Shown: piece by piece, positions 8,952 to 18,129 of the stretch
Position numbering within the stretch: the first letter of the stretch is position 1
How the letters are laid out: each line of letters starts with the position of its first letter
NCBI RefSeq assembly: GCF_024519285.1
Contig: NZ_JAMZCY010000002.1
Coordinates: 124,001 to 188,000, forward strand
Length of the DNA stretch: 64,000 nt
DNA from: Cohnella sp. WQ 127256
Lineage (GTDB): Bacteria > Bacillota > Bacilli > Paenibacillales > Paenibacillaceae
Direction: 5' to 3'
The notes under the pieces: model-generated
Told to the model about the DNA's origin: nothing
The model's input: the letters and a program-made list of their open reading frames with translations, nothing else
Database searches by the model: none
Translations under genes and position numbers: made by a program

Positions 8952-9797
8952 CTATTCGTCTTGCAACGGCAGAAGATCTCCCAGTAGGTTGTCTAGGTCG
9001 TCGAGCGGTACAGCCAAACCAGCCTGTACGATTTTATCTTCATGCGAGATCTCCGCTGTGGCATAAATAACGGCAATGGCTTTACCATATTCGTTGATGA
9101 CTGGAGAGCCGCTATTACCATTAAATACGGGTGCATCAAGGGCCATGACCGGCTTTTCTCGTCCTTGAATCGGCACCATGCCCAGTATTTGTCCTTCGTT
9201 GGCGATTTGCGTGAAATAAAGCGGGTTCCCGATAACGTAGACGTGCTCCCCGGGCTCCCATTGCCGCTTCTTCCGCTCGATTTCAATGAAAGGAAGTTCT
9301 TGACTGCCCATGTCCACCTTCAATAGGGCAATATCCAGATCGGGGTCGCTCCCCGCCAACTCCGCTTTGTATTCTCTATCCTTATTCGGGAATTTAACTA
9401 AGGTATAAGCGTTGTCATCGATCACATGAAAGTTGGTCACAATATATCCACCTGAAATGTGGAATCCCGTGCCTTTGCCTTTATCCGTGCTGACCAAGAC
9501 AACCGCCTCTTTATAGCTTTGGATTTCTTCCTGGCTGGATAGCTCCTTAGATTTGAACAAGAAGGGCAGTGTCTTCGTGTTATATATTTGCGGCCAGAAC
9601 GCCAATATATTTCCGACTAGAGCGGCCACAAGTACGATAATGATGGTATTCCTGACCCACTTTCTCCGAGCGGGAGGAGGAGCATCGGATTGTTCTTCCT
9701 CCTCGTCCCACTCGTCATACCTATCCGTCTCGATGTCTCGTTCCTCCTCGGAAGAATGCAAAGATTTCTCGTCGGTTCTATTCGGATTGTTTTCCAC
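8952..9797 (-). CDS. Membrane-anchored trypsin-like (S1C/HtrA-like) serine protease without PDZ domain
   Basis: Probable extracytoplasmic quality-control protease of 281 residues. It has a very acidic cytoplasmic N-terminus (about 1-45, many Asp/Glu), a single transmembrane helix (about 50-68) and a chymotrypsin-fold domain (about 90-275). The catalytic triad is visible: H124 in TNFHVID, D155 in DLDIALLK and S229 in FNGNSGSPV. HtrA proteins normally carry one or two PDZ domains after the protease; here the protein stops soon after the catalytic domain, so it is a short, PDZ-less form. The start is GTG at 9797 with GAGGAGGG six bases upstream. It is a single gene with a terminator on its 3' side. 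Substrates are unknown. Confidence 0.88.
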   Translation of the reverse strand: MENNPNRTDEKSLHSSEEERDIETDRYDEWDEEEEQSDAPPPARRKWVRNTIIIVLVAALVGNILAFWPQIYNTKTLPFLFKSKELSSQEEIQSYKEAVVLVSTDKGKGTGFHISGGYIVTNFHVIDDNAYTLVKFPNKDREYKAELAGSDPDLDIALLKVDMGSQELPFIEIERKKRQWEPGEHVYVIGNPLYFTQIANEGQILGMVPIQGREKPVMALDAPVFNGNSGSPVINEYGKAIAVIYATAEISHEDKIVQAGLAVPLDDLDNLLGDLLPLQDE

Positions 9798-9892
9798 ATG
9801 TGTCCCTCCTCGGCGTTAACCTGTCCTGTCATTGTATCATAGTGGGTTGTAGGTAAAGGCTGGAAGGTGCAGAGCATTTCGGTACAATAAGT

Positions 9893-9936
9893 AAAAGACT
9901 GTCTCCAAGGTCTGAATAGACGCGAGGGGACAGTCT
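9893..9936 (-). terminator. Probable terminator of the voltage-sensor-like gene
   Basis: On the minus strand AGACTGTC and GACAGTCT pair across about 24 bases, followed by TTTTAC. The T run is short, so the call is moderate. Confidence 0.55.
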
Positions 9937-9967
9937 GTATGTCGAATCACATGGATATTAGCGTTTG

Positions 9968-10426
9968 TTATTTCTTTTCTTTTTCCAAATCCGAAACCAC
10001 TTTTACAGCTTTAGAAGCCTTTTTGCCGATTTTGTACGATTTGGCTACCTTTACACTTTTGGTTGCTTTGAACAGTTTCATCGATTTGAATGCTTTTAAG
10101 GATTTTATTCCTTTGAAAGCTTTTAATCCTGTTAATGAACCGATCCCAGCAATCCCGTTCATAAGCTGCGTGACAGAAATCGATGTTCCTACTGCTAGAA
10201 TACTTAGCCATTGTTCTTTGAAAAATGTACGAGCATCCTTGGTGATAAAGAACAGCACAACTAACTCAGCAATGAAAAACCATAGGACATAGTGAGCTAT
10301 CGTATCGAGCGGCGCTTTGATTTCTTTGGAAACGGAAGTGAAGCCGACAATGGTAACCAGCACAAGATAAAAAGAGAGAATAAAAGATGAAATGAGATAC
10401 CACTTTTTGAAATATTTTCGTTGCAT
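9968..10426 (-). CDS. Small membrane protein resembling an isolated voltage-sensor domain
   Basis: A 152-residue protein with three hydrophobic helices (about 9-30, 42-62 and 73-95) and then a highly regular basic segment. From K102 to K132 a lysine occurs at exactly every third position, eleven in a row, with small or hydrophobic residues between. This is the pattern of an S4 voltage-sensing helix. The second helix followed by FITKDARTFFKEQW resembles the S2-S3 part of ion-channel voltage sensors (conserved acid E54, then a basic/aromatic turn). No pore helix or selectivity filter follows, so if it is a voltage sensor it lacks a channel pore. It ends in a charged tail rich in Lys and Glu. 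Alternatives are a cationic membrane-binding protein or a degenerate channel. The start has AGGAGGAAT upstream. Confidence 0.6.
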   Translation of the reverse strand: MQRKYFKKWYLISSFILSFYLVLVTIVGFTSVSKEIKAPLDTIAHYVLWFFIAELVVLFFITKDARTFFKEQWLSILAVGTSISVTQLMNGIAGIGSLTGLKAFKGIKSLKAFKSMKLFKATKSVKVAKSYKIGKKASKAVKVVSDLEKEKK

Positions 10427-10528
10427 TCGTATTCCTCCTGAGTAAAACCAGAACTAGTGTAGCATGTTTATCTGGGGAAATACCAGTGTGAGCACCAGCA
10501 ACGATTGTGAGGAGTTGACGTCCCAAAA

Positions 10529-12295
10529 TCACTTTGGGTTTAATCTTTGTCTAGTCGTTGCGGGGATTGTAATCGCAATCGTGGTGCCGCCACCGATCGT
10601 GCTCGTTATGGATACCCCATACTCTTGTCCAAAATATAATTTGATCCGCTGTTCGACGTTGCGAATGCCATAACCCAGATAAACGCCGTCATTAGGCGTA
10701 AATATTTGGGTAATCGTGTCCTCGCTCATTCCTGAACCATCGTCTATGATGCGGAATACAATTAGCCCTGCGTCCATTGTGACACGAATCGTGACTCGAA
10801 TGATTCCTTCTCCGCTCCATCCGTGCTCAATTGCGTTCTCGACGAAGGGCTGTAAAATCAGCTTCACGGTGTCGGAGGTCAGGACTGACGGATCCACATC
10901 GAATTGTGCCACCAATCGATCTGTGTATTTGATTTTTTGGATTTCGATATAGGCTTTCACTTGCTCAATTTCCTTGGCTACTGAGATGAGCGTTTCCCCA
11001 TTGTTCAATGAATATCTGTAAAACTTGGATAACTCCATAACCATCAATTGAAGCTTCTCCAGCTCGCCGAACTTGGCCAACCGGCTTATGGAGGAGAGAG
11101 TATTATATAGAAAATGGGGGTTGATTTGCGCTTGCAGCGATTCCAGCTCAAGCTCTTGTTTTTCTATTTTGGTCAAGTATGTTTCTTTAATCATCCGATT
11201 CATATGCTCACCTAACTGATTCAACGCAGTCGCAATATATGTAAATTCGTCGCCGCCCTTATATCTGATTCGTTTATCGAATTCACCTTCCTGAAATAAA
11301 CGGAGTAAGGAAACCACCTTGCCAATACGTTTCGAGAACACTCGAGAAATGAAAATACTGGCTACGGCGCATACAGATATACTGATCAGACATACGAGGA
11401 TGGTCCAATTTGCGAGTCGCTTCGCTTTATTTTCTAAAATCTCGATCGGAATAACCGCAGCTAAATTCATATTAATTCCCGGAAGCTCTTGTGAGATGAC
11501 CATCTTGTCAGATGACGTATAGTCCACCCAATTGTGATGAATTAAAGTATCCTCAGACGAATACATAATCCTATCCTGAGAATCGATTGCAAATACTAAT
11601 GTGCCGGTTCCCAATTTGCGATAATCTAAGCTTTGAAAAATTCCGGCGATCTTGGTCGTAATACGGATAAAGCCAATTTGACTGTGGGTGAAGGGGTCGC
11701 TTGAATCAACAAGCCTTCGTAGAAAAGAGATATTGCCATGTTCACGATCATCTCCAACCTGCCGCCATAACATCGTCTTCCCATACTGTTCTTCAGGAAA
11801 CTGCCTGTACCATTCCTCGTCCTCAATGCGTTGAATGTTATACATTTCGAAAGAGCGCCTCTGCATAACTAGGGGGTCAGTCTTAAGCTCAGATGTCCCG
11901 TAGATTTCGGGGAACGCCGGATTGTTCATGTAAACGGTCAGTTGAATATCCTGTCCTGTGGCGTTAATGGTGCTTTGGAATTTAGGGATAATATATCTAA
12001 CGGTGCTCTCATAGCTATCCCAGCCGTTGTTATAGTTCTGAATGTCTCCTGCAAGGGTATTATCGTTGTAAAGGAGATCGGATATACGCCGTATATCGTC
12101 GAGCTTGAAGGCGACATTGTCACCGATCTGCTGAAGCGTTTCCATCATATTGCTGCTAGTTTGCTCTTTCATGGATTTCATGAAGGTTGTGTAGGAGAAT
12201 AAACCAATCGCTATAATCGGCACAAGGCAAATAAGGATGTAGGAGATTAATAGCTTATAGCCGAAGGGGAGATACCTCTTTCGTTTGTCGTCCAT
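10529..12295 (-). CDS. YesM-type sensor histidine kinase of carbohydrate uptake system 1
   Basis: Membrane kinase of 588 residues. It has a transmembrane helix (about 12-32), an extracellular sensor of about 250 residues, a second helix (about 284-306) and HAMP (about 308-360). A His_kinase domain of the LytS/YesM class follows, with the phospho-acceptor in AQINPHFLYNTLSS, then HATPase (LQPFVENAIEHGW, DDGSGMSED, GYGIRNVEQRI). This class lacks the usual H box and works with AraC-type YesN regulators. It is the last gene of a minus-strand operon: glycosidase-like protein, two permeases, lipoprotein, regulator, kinase. Its gene starts 19 bases after the regulator stop. It probably senses the sugar imported by the operon or its bound lipoprotein; the ligand is unknown. 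Confidence 0.9.
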   Translation of the reverse strand: MDDKRKRYLPFGYKLLISYILICLVPIIAIGLFSYTTFMKSMKEQTSSNMMETLQQIGDNVAFKLDDIRRISDLLYNDNTLAGDIQNYNNGWDSYESTVRYIIPKFQSTINATGQDIQLTVYMNNPAFPEIYGTSELKTDPLVMQRRSFEMYNIQRIEDEEWYRQFPEEQYGKTMLWRQVGDDREHGNISFLRRLVDSSDPFTHSQIGFIRITTKIAGIFQSLDYRKLGTGTLVFAIDSQDRIMYSSEDTLIHHNWVDYTSSDKMVISQELPGINMNLAAVIPIEILENKAKRLANWTILVCLISISVCAVASIFISRVFSKRIGKVVSLLRLFQEGEFDKRIRYKGGDEFTYIATALNQLGEHMNRMIKETYLTKIEKQELELESLQAQINPHFLYNTLSSISRLAKFGELEKLQLMVMELSKFYRYSLNNGETLISVAKEIEQVKAYIEIQKIKYTDRLVAQFDVDPSVLTSDTVKLILQPFVENAIEHGWSGEGIIRVTIRVTMDAGLIVFRIIDDGSGMSEDTITQIFTPNDGVYLGYGIRNVEQRIKLYFGQEYGVSITSTIGGGTTIAITIPATTRQRLNPK

Positions 12296-12314
12296 CTGCT
12301 TTCCTGCCTCCCGA

Positions 12315-13136
12315 TCAGCTTTGCCTTCTGAATTCCAGTGGAGATATACCGAAGCTAATCTTAAATTGCTTACTGAAATAATTCAGATTCCGATAGCCTA
12401 CCTTGTCTGCAATTTCATATATTTTAAGGTTTGTATCCGTTAGTAGCTCCTGAGCCTTCAAGAGACGTGCTTGGATCACGTAATCTGTGAAGGTGACACC
12501 AGTTTCCTCTCTGAACATAAAACCGAGGTAATTAGGGGTGTAGGAGAAGGCGTTGGCCGCGTTCCGCAAAGTAATAACTTCATGAATGTGCGTGTGAATA
12601 TAGGCGATGATTTCTTGAGCCAATTTTTGATTTTTCTTGTATTGTTTTTTATCGTAATCCGTAAGGTCCTGTTTGATTTCAGACAATGGAGATGTGGGGG
12701 TGGAACCCAGCGACTGAACCATTTCCAAATAGGCTTTCTCGGTTTTCTTCTGACTTTGCTCATGGTCCAGCAGTTCCTTCACTTTGGATAAAGCTTCATA
12801 AACCTCGTCATCGTTGACTGGCTTTAAGATATAAGAGCAGGCGTTAAGGCTTAAGGCTTGCTTCGCGTAGGTGAAATCCTCATACCCACTAATGAAAATG
12901 ATTCGTACACTCTTGTTTCTCTCTTGCGCAAGCTTAGCTAGCTCCAATCCAGACATCTGGGGCATACGAATGTCGGTTATCAGGACATCCAGCTCCGCTT
13001 GGCTAATATATTTGGCTGCGGTAATCGCGCTGTTCATTGCACTTACTACCTGCATATTCAGCTGATCCCATGGAATGAATCTTCGTAGCGCCTCCAGGTC
13101 TAAATCTTCATCATCCACAAGCAGCACATTGTACAT
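12315..13136 (-). CDS. YesN-type response regulator (receiver + AraC HTH)
   Basis: A 273-residue regulator. The receiver domain has the D8-D9 acidic pair, phospho-acceptor D55 (LITDIRMPQMSG) and conserved lysine in YILKPVND. A linker is followed by an AraC-type double helix-turn-helix at the C-terminus (IAYIHTHIHEVITLRNAANA, then VGYRNLNYFSKQFKISFGIS). The ATG at 13136 is chosen for the AGGAGG seven bases upstream and because MYNVLLVDDE is the typical YesN start. It pairs with the YesM kinase just downstream and probably activates the transport operon in which both are embedded. It starts about 80 bases after the lipoprotein gene stop. Confidence 0.91.
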   Translation of the reverse strand: MYNVLLVDDEDLDLEALRRFIPWDQLNMQVVSAMNSAITAAKYISQAELDVLITDIRMPQMSGLELAKLAQERNKSVRIIFISGYEDFTYAKQALSLNACSYILKPVNDDEVYEALSKVKELLDHEQSQKKTEKAYLEMVQSLGSTPTSPLSEIKQDLTDYDKKQYKKNQKLAQEIIAYIHTHIHEVITLRNAANAFSYTPNYLGFMFREETGVTFTDYVIQARLLKAQELLTDTNLKIYEIADKVGYRNLNYFSKQFKISFGISPLEFRRQS

Positions 13137-13214
13137 TTGGATTCCTCCTGATCCTGTTTCATGCCGAAAGAGCATACTATTTCTAGTATACTCTCTCTTT
13201 TACTTCAAATAGAG

Positions 13215-14837
13215 TTATTTACCACTCATCTTCTTAAGATTTTCCTGCCACCTTGCTGTTTCATATTCCAGCAGCTTAACGTAGCCTGCTTTGTTAGCCG
13301 CATTCTCGCCATCCACGATGATTTTCTCAACTTCTGCATCGCTTCCAGCATATAAGCCTTTGGCAATGACGCTTGTCTCGATATCCGCCACTTTTTGTAG
13401 GGCTTTGCCTTCTTCTGATGCGGGATCAGGAGTTAGATTGGAAAATTGCGTTGTGTTAAAGGAAGTTTTCCATGCAATCGTCAATTGGGATTCTGCTGCC
13501 CAATCTCGTTGATCTTCCGGAAGCTTCATGTTGTTGCTAGCCTTGGAGCCATCGATGAAGCTCGTATTCCCGGCCCACTGGAAGCTATCCGTAGCAGCCA
13601 TGAATTTGGTTCTCTCTTCCACGTCTGTTTTGAATTTCTCCGTCCAGATCGGGGCGCCATCGTCTTCCGTTCCTTCCCAATACAACCCTTCAGGTCCCCA
13701 GAAGACGATACGTTCTCCTTCTTCTCCTGTTAACCAATCCAGGTAAGCGAATATACCTTCCGGATTTGTGGCTTCCGTTGTAATGACATTGACATTCCAA
13801 CCGATGCTATCGTAGTTATTAGGATAGACTTTATTGGGGTCTACACCTTCCTTGTGTAGGGGCCAAATCATTGTATATCCTGCATTAGGGTCCTTCTTCT
13901 TCAACTCAACCGTAGCTTGGCTGCCTAAATCCGACGTGTCGTAGGACGCATATACAGCTACTTTACCTGTATTTAGCTTCTCGACAACTTGATCTCTCGT
14001 TTGCGTAAGCGCATCTTGAGTGATGAGCTTCTCCCGGAACAGCGTACTAGCAAACGTAATCGTTTCCTTGAACGCCGGGTTCGTGAAGAGAGACTTCAGT
14101 TCATTCCCGGAAGGTACGAATCCATACGAAGTGTAAGCGGCAGTATGATCCTCGCCGAATCCGGAATAGAGGATGCTGATGCCCTGAGTTCCGTAACCGA
14201 TATCAAATGGGACGACATCGGGGAACTTTGCTTTGACTAGCTTCAAGTAGCTATATAGATCATCGAATGTTTCCAGCTTAGGTGAGCCAAGCTCTTTGTA
14301 TATCGTTTTATTGATCATATAGCCACCGTTACCCATCGGCGTAGACGTATACCAGTTTGGAAATTGATAGAGCTTGCCATCTTCGGAGCGGAGCATATTT
14401 AGCGTTTCTTCTCCGGCGTATTTCTTAAGGTTCGGGTATTTATCCAGATAATCGTCAAGCGGGACGAGTTTCCCGGCTTGGCGTAACTTTTCTACTAATG
14501 GGCCACGATCCATGAAGAGGACATCGGGTAAATCCTTGGAGGCGACCATCGTATTAAACTTTTGAACGGATGCTCCTTGAGCGGGCACCGGAATAACATT
14601 TACTTTTTTATTTTCTTTAATCCATTTGGAGGCAGGGTCCTCTCCCCAAGGCTGCATAGTATACCAGTCATAGTTACCGTAGAAGGAGAACTCCACAGGC
14701 GTTTCACCAAACACGAAGGCGCTTGATTCCGTAACGGGAGTGTTACTTTCCTTTTCTTTACTCGAACATCCCGAGATAATGACAGCTAAGCTTAACGAAA
14801 TGGACAGCATACCAACGACAAAGCTTCTTTTCTTCAA
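13215..14837 (-). CDS. Extracellular solute-binding lipoprotein, LplA-like
   Basis: Captures a sugar or oligosaccharide outside the cell for the two permeases encoded just upstream. The 540-residue precursor has a lipoprotein signal peptide with lipobox IISGC (C24), followed by a Ser/Lys/Glu linker and a family 1 binding-protein fold (FSFYGNYDWYTMQPWGEDPA; LPDVLFMDRG; KLVPLDDYLDKYPNL). Its length is typical of the long Paenibacillus LplA proteins. The start is TTG at 14837 with GAGGGG seven bases upstream. No dedicated ATPase gene is present; such systems share a general MsmX-type ATPase encoded elsewhere. The substrate cannot be deduced. Confidence 0.9.
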   Translation of the reverse strand: MKKRSFVVGMLSISLSLAVIISGCSSKEKESNTPVTESSAFVFGETPVEFSFYGNYDWYTMQPWGEDPASKWIKENKKVNVIPVPAQGASVQKFNTMVASKDLPDVLFMDRGPLVEKLRQAGKLVPLDDYLDKYPNLKKYAGEETLNMLRSEDGKLYQFPNWYTSTPMGNGGYMINKTIYKELGSPKLETFDDLYSYLKLVKAKFPDVVPFDIGYGTQGISILYSGFGEDHTAAYTSYGFVPSGNELKSLFTNPAFKETITFASTLFREKLITQDALTQTRDQVVEKLNTGKVAVYASYDTSDLGSQATVELKKKDPNAGYTMIWPLHKEGVDPNKVYPNNYDSIGWNVNVITTEATNPEGIFAYLDWLTGEEGERIVFWGPEGLYWEGTEDDGAPIWTEKFKTDVEERTKFMAATDSFQWAGNTSFIDGSKASNNMKLPEDQRDWAAESQLTIAWKTSFNTTQFSNLTPDPASEEGKALQKVADIETSVIAKGLYAGSDAEVEKIIVDGENAANKAGYVKLLEYETARWQENLKKMSGK

Positions 14838-14864
14838 CAGAAATCCCCTCGATTCATCTATTTG

Positions 14865-15758
14865 TTATTCTTTCAACGAGCCTACCATGACACCTTTGAC
14901 AAAATACTTCTGAACAAAGGGATACACGAGAATGATAGGAATCGTAGCTACCATCATGGTGGCCATGGTCAGTGACTTAGTCGTAATCGTGCGGGCGGAT
15001 GCCATATGGCTTTGAGCCGCTGAGCTTGTCTGCATCATCTGCTCCGACATGATATTGGAGCTAAGGATCTGCTGAAGTAGAGTCTGGATAGGCAACAGCT
15101 TGGCATTCGAAATATACAGTGTCGCTGTGAACCAATCGTTCCAATGCGCTACGGCCGTGAATAAGGCTAATGTTGCAACGACCGGTCCTGAGATGGGTAA
15201 GACGATTCGGAATAGCGTTTTCCAATATCCACATCCATCAATCTTAGCTGATTCTTCAAGACTATCGGGCAGTTGCTGGAAGAAAGTCCGAAATACAATC
15301 ATATTCCATATACTGATTAGACCCGGAATGACCATCACCCAGAACGAGTTCATTAACCCCAGAGAGCGCACTAGCATGTAGGAGGGGATCAAGCCCCCGT
15401 CAAAATATAAGGGAATGATGCAAAATATCATGTAATACTTGCGACCAACAAGCTCTTTCTTAGACATCCCGTAAGCGAAAATAGCTGTCATCACGATGGA
15501 GAGCAGCGTTCCAGATAGGGTTCTCAGCACGGATATGAGGAAGGCTTGGTTAAGTCGTTTATCCTGAAAGACAACGTCGTAGTTGTCTAAAGTGAAGTCT
15601 CTTGGCCAGAAGGTAACCCCACCGAGCGATGTGTCCGATCCGGTGTTGAAGGAGATAACCGCTGAATTCCAAAAGGGATAGAAGGTAACGAATACGAGCA
15701 GTGCCAAGAGAAAGTAGATGATCCCGGACGACATTCGCTCACCATACGATAGTTTCAT
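14865..15758 (-). CDS. Carbohydrate ABC permease, LplC/YtcP type
   Basis: Second permease of sugar system 1: 297 residues and about six transmembrane helices. The cytoplasmic EAA loop, which docks the ATPase, is visible as EESAKIDGCGYWKTLFRIVL with a following LPISGP. The protein ends with the family-typical KYFVKGVMVGSLKE. The start ATG at 15758 has GGAGA seven bases upstream. It lies between the LplB-type permease and the lipoprotein gene with gaps of under 30 bases, so it is co-transcribed. Confidence 0.93.
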   Translation of the reverse strand: MKLSYGERMSSGIIYFLLALLVFVTFYPFWNSAVISFNTGSDTSLGGVTFWPRDFTLDNYDVVFQDKRLNQAFLISVLRTLSGTLLSIVMTAIFAYGMSKKELVGRKYYMIFCIIPLYFDGGLIPSYMLVRSLGLMNSFWVMVIPGLISIWNMIVFRTFFQQLPDSLEESAKIDGCGYWKTLFRIVLPISGPVVATLALFTAVAHWNDWFTATLYISNAKLLPIQTLLQQILSSNIMSEQMMQTSSAAQSHMASARTITTKSLTMATMMVATIPIILVYPFVQKYFVKGVMVGSLKE

Positions 15759-15783
15759 GAAGTGATCTCCAAATCCATATTTT

Positions 15784-16689
15784 TTACCATAGGCTATTGC
15801 CAGATCTCCGAGCCAAGGAGTTGGCGATTGTCAGTAAGACAACGCTGATGATCGCTTTGAACAATCCAACTGCGGCGGCATAAGAGAATAGTGAATTTCG
15901 GATGCCTACTCTGTACACGTACGTATCTAGGACATCAGAGACATCTCGGACAATATCGGATTGCAGCAACAGAATATCCTCGAACCCGGCACTGAGCAGA
16001 TCCCCGATGGCTAGAATGAGAAAAATAGAGATGACCGGCATAATACAAGGTAGGGTAATCGCATAGATTTTCTTGAATCGACCTGCTCCATCGATGGAAG
16101 CAGCTTCATATAAATCTGGATTTACACCTGAGATCGCGGCAAGATATACGATGGATGCAAAGCCAACGCCTTTCCATAAGCCGGTTGCGATTAAGATGGT
16201 CCAGAAGTAGTTAGGGATCGTCAACCAATTGACGGGCTCATGGATCAGATTTAACTTCTCCAAGGCGATATTCAAGCTTCCGTAATCAGCGGAGAGCATA
16301 GTGACCACAAATCCGGACACGATGACCCAGGATAAGAAATGAGGAAGGTAGCTGATCGTTTGCACCACTCGTTTGAAGAACGGGATTTTCACCTCGTTCA
16401 GCAGCAATGCCAACACGATTGGAGCAGGAAAGCCAAGGACAAGCTTCAGGAAGCTGATGCCGAGCGTGTTGCGCATAATGGTCTTAAATTCGTCAGCATA
16501 TAGAAACTCCTTGAAGTTGTCTAATCCGACCCATGGACTCGCGGAAAAGCCTTGAAAAATGTCATACTCCTTGAACGCGATCAGAATACCGTACATGGGA
16601 ATGTAGCTAAAGATGAATATAAAGATAAGTGCCGGGACCACCATCAATTGTAGATCCCATTGACGAATAATCAATCGTCTTGTCTTCAC
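15784..16689 (-). CDS. Carbohydrate ABC permease, LplB type
   Basis: First permease of sugar system 1: 301 residues and six predicted transmembrane helices. It begins with a short cytoplasmic basic stretch, then the family motif YIPMYGILIAFKEYDIFQGF. The EAA loop reads YEAASIDGAGRFKKIYAITL. It starts at GTG 16689 with AGGAGG six bases upstream. It pairs with the LplC-type permease whose gene follows after 25 bases. The ATPase partner is not in the window. Confidence 0.93.
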   Translation of the reverse strand: MKTRRLIIRQWDLQLMVVPALIFIFIFSYIPMYGILIAFKEYDIFQGFSASPWVGLDNFKEFLYADEFKTIMRNTLGISFLKLVLGFPAPIVLALLLNEVKIPFFKRVVQTISYLPHFLSWVIVSGFVVTMLSADYGSLNIALEKLNLIHEPVNWLTIPNYFWTILIATGLWKGVGFASIVYLAAISGVNPDLYEAASIDGAGRFKKIYAITLPCIMPVISIFLILAIGDLLSAGFEDILLLQSDIVRDVSDVLDTYVYRVGIRNSLFSYAAAVGLFKAIISVVLLTIANSLARRSGNSLW

Positions 16690-16771
16690 GGCGTTCCTCC
16701 TTGAGTAGGCTTGCTTTGAGCTTCACGAACTGCAGTAGCCGGTTGCTGTGCAGTTCGTACTGTGGACGTAC

Positions 16772-17899
16772 TTACCAGGATCTGCGGTTGTCAATTTTTT
16801 TGAGGTCGTTGTCTGTCCACTTGCCATAGAGGAAGAAGGACAGATTTTGGATTTCTGGAAGCTGGCTTCTGATTCCCGCATAGATCTGATGATATTCCGC
16901 GTTACTCCACCAGACATCCAGTCCAGGAATGATTTCTTTTGTGCCGATTTTGGCCTTTGTTTGCGCCAAAATTCCCGTGTTATTGTAAACCCAAGAAGGC
17001 GTGAAGTCCCAATCGGCGAAATAAGCCATCGGTGAAATGAAATCCACGTAGTCCTTAAATTTCTCAACATCTTGGCCGACTTCTACGAATTCCGGCGGTA
17101 AAATGTAAACTCCTGTGAAGAGTCCGGGAACGATGCTTTCGATATCCGCTTCAACATCGCGCACATAATTGGCGATTTGGGTTGTTCTCCAATCGTTCCA
17201 CTGAGCTCGCTGAGTGTTGGCAGTCGTGAAGTCGATCGTAACAGGGTCGTAGCCGTAAGCGGTGTTATAAAACTGCCTAGTATAATTGCTCATATCCATG
17301 TTGTAATCATCGAAGCGCAGCCAATCTAATACAACCCCATCAATGTCGTAGTTGGATACAATCTCTCTAATGATAGAGCGTTCATACTCCTGAACATCCG
17401 GATGGATCGGATTCACGAAATATTCATTTCCATTAGATCCGGTAAAGGGGACAACTTGACCGTTATTAAGTGCCATCATTCTCCAAGAAACATTTTGATC
17501 AAATGCAGCCTTATCGTGGAACTGCGGGATCCAAGCCCTGACTTGAATATCCCGGATATGTGCTTCCTGGATGACATCCGCGAGAGCATCAAATTGGGCA
17601 TATCCTTGGGCAATAGGAGCAATCGAGCTGTTATAGAACACATGACCAGAAGGGACTGTATCGTCCTCGTCTTCCTTGACGTTCAGATTGATGACGGACA
17701 CATGGCGCTTGGCCGCACTTTTCATGAATGTAACGACATCCGAATGATTTTTGAAATTTTCAACGGTTCTTACGATGACTTCGGTAACGAATGGGCCATT
17801 CGCCGCTTGTGCCGTTTGGGTTTGTGGAAGACTTGCACTGCTCACTAGCAATACAACAGCCAGGACAAAGGCTAGCTTAGAACAATATTTCTTAGCCAT
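16772..17899 (-). CDS. Secreted glycoside-hydrolase-like TIM-barrel protein (COG1649/GHL10-like)
   Basis: An exported protein of about 375 residues at the head of the sugar operon. The signal peptide spans about residues 1-31 (core LAFVLAVVLLVSS). The rest resembles the putative glycosyl hydrolase group that includes YddW: a barrel with VRAWIPQFHD, NPIHPDVQEYERSIIREIV, then DIDGVVLDWLRFDDY, where the acidic residues (D near VVLDW) would lie in the active site, and DFISPMAYF. It probably trims a polysaccharide so that the ABC system downstream can import the product. The ATG at 17899 is preferred, since AAGGTGGG lies about ten bases upstream; an in-frame ATG at 17920 has no ribosome site. The exact substrate and activity are inference. 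Confidence 0.75.
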   Translation of the reverse strand: MAKKYCSKLAFVLAVVLLVSSASLPQTQTAQAANGPFVTEVIVRTVENFKNHSDVVTFMKSAAKRHVSVINLNVKEDEDDTVPSGHVFYNSSIAPIAQGYAQFDALADVIQEAHIRDIQVRAWIPQFHDKAAFDQNVSWRMMALNNGQVVPFTGSNGNEYFVNPIHPDVQEYERSIIREIVSNYDIDGVVLDWLRFDDYNMDMSNYTRQFYNTAYGYDPVTIDFTTANTQRAQWNDWRTTQIANYVRDVEADIESIVPGLFTGVYILPPEFVEVGQDVEKFKDYVDFISPMAYFADWDFTPSWVYNNTGILAQTKAKIGTKEIIPGLDVWWSNAEYHQIYAGIRSQLPEIQNLSFFLYGKWTDNDLKKIDNRRSW

Positions 17900-17948
17900 G
17901 ATATCAATACCCACCTTCATGGATTTTTCGACCGGTCGATGACTTTAT

Positions 17949-17962
17949 AGTAAGCGTTTTCG
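17949..17962. promoter_or_regulatory. cre-like catabolite repression site at the promoter of sugar operon 1
   Basis: AGTAAGCGTTTTCG matches the CcpA consensus TGWAANCGNTNWCA at 12 of 14 positions. On the minus strand a TATAAA-like -10 box lies at 17944-17949, next to this site, so CcpA bound here would block the promoter of the operon starting at 17899. A 12-base palindrome TCGACCGGTCGA lies just downstream at 17928-17939 in the leader. Confidence 0.5.
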
Positions 17963-18066
17963 AAAACTGAAACCACAGCAATATCCAACAATAAGTGCAA
18001 CAAAACAATGATGGTTATGTGGACGAATTGAAGTGTATAGGAATCTACTTGGAGGAAAATTAGGAC

Positions 18067-18097
18067 TTGTCTACAACTTCACAAGCTATGTTATAAT
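18067..18097 (+). promoter_or_regulatory. Possible sigma-A promoter of the Bax-inhibitor-like gene
   Basis: TTGTCT at 18067-18072 and a perfect TATAAT at 18092-18097, separated by 19 bases, about 33 bases before the GTG start. The spacer is longer than ideal. Confidence 0.4.
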
Positions 18098-18129
18098 TGG
18101 AATAAAATAACGGTTGAGGTGATTCTCTA

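Noticed and set aside
17402..17848. Plus-strand open frame of 148 codons inside the glycosidase-like gene
   Set aside because: It is a shadow of the minus-strand gene, which has a signal peptide and family motifs.
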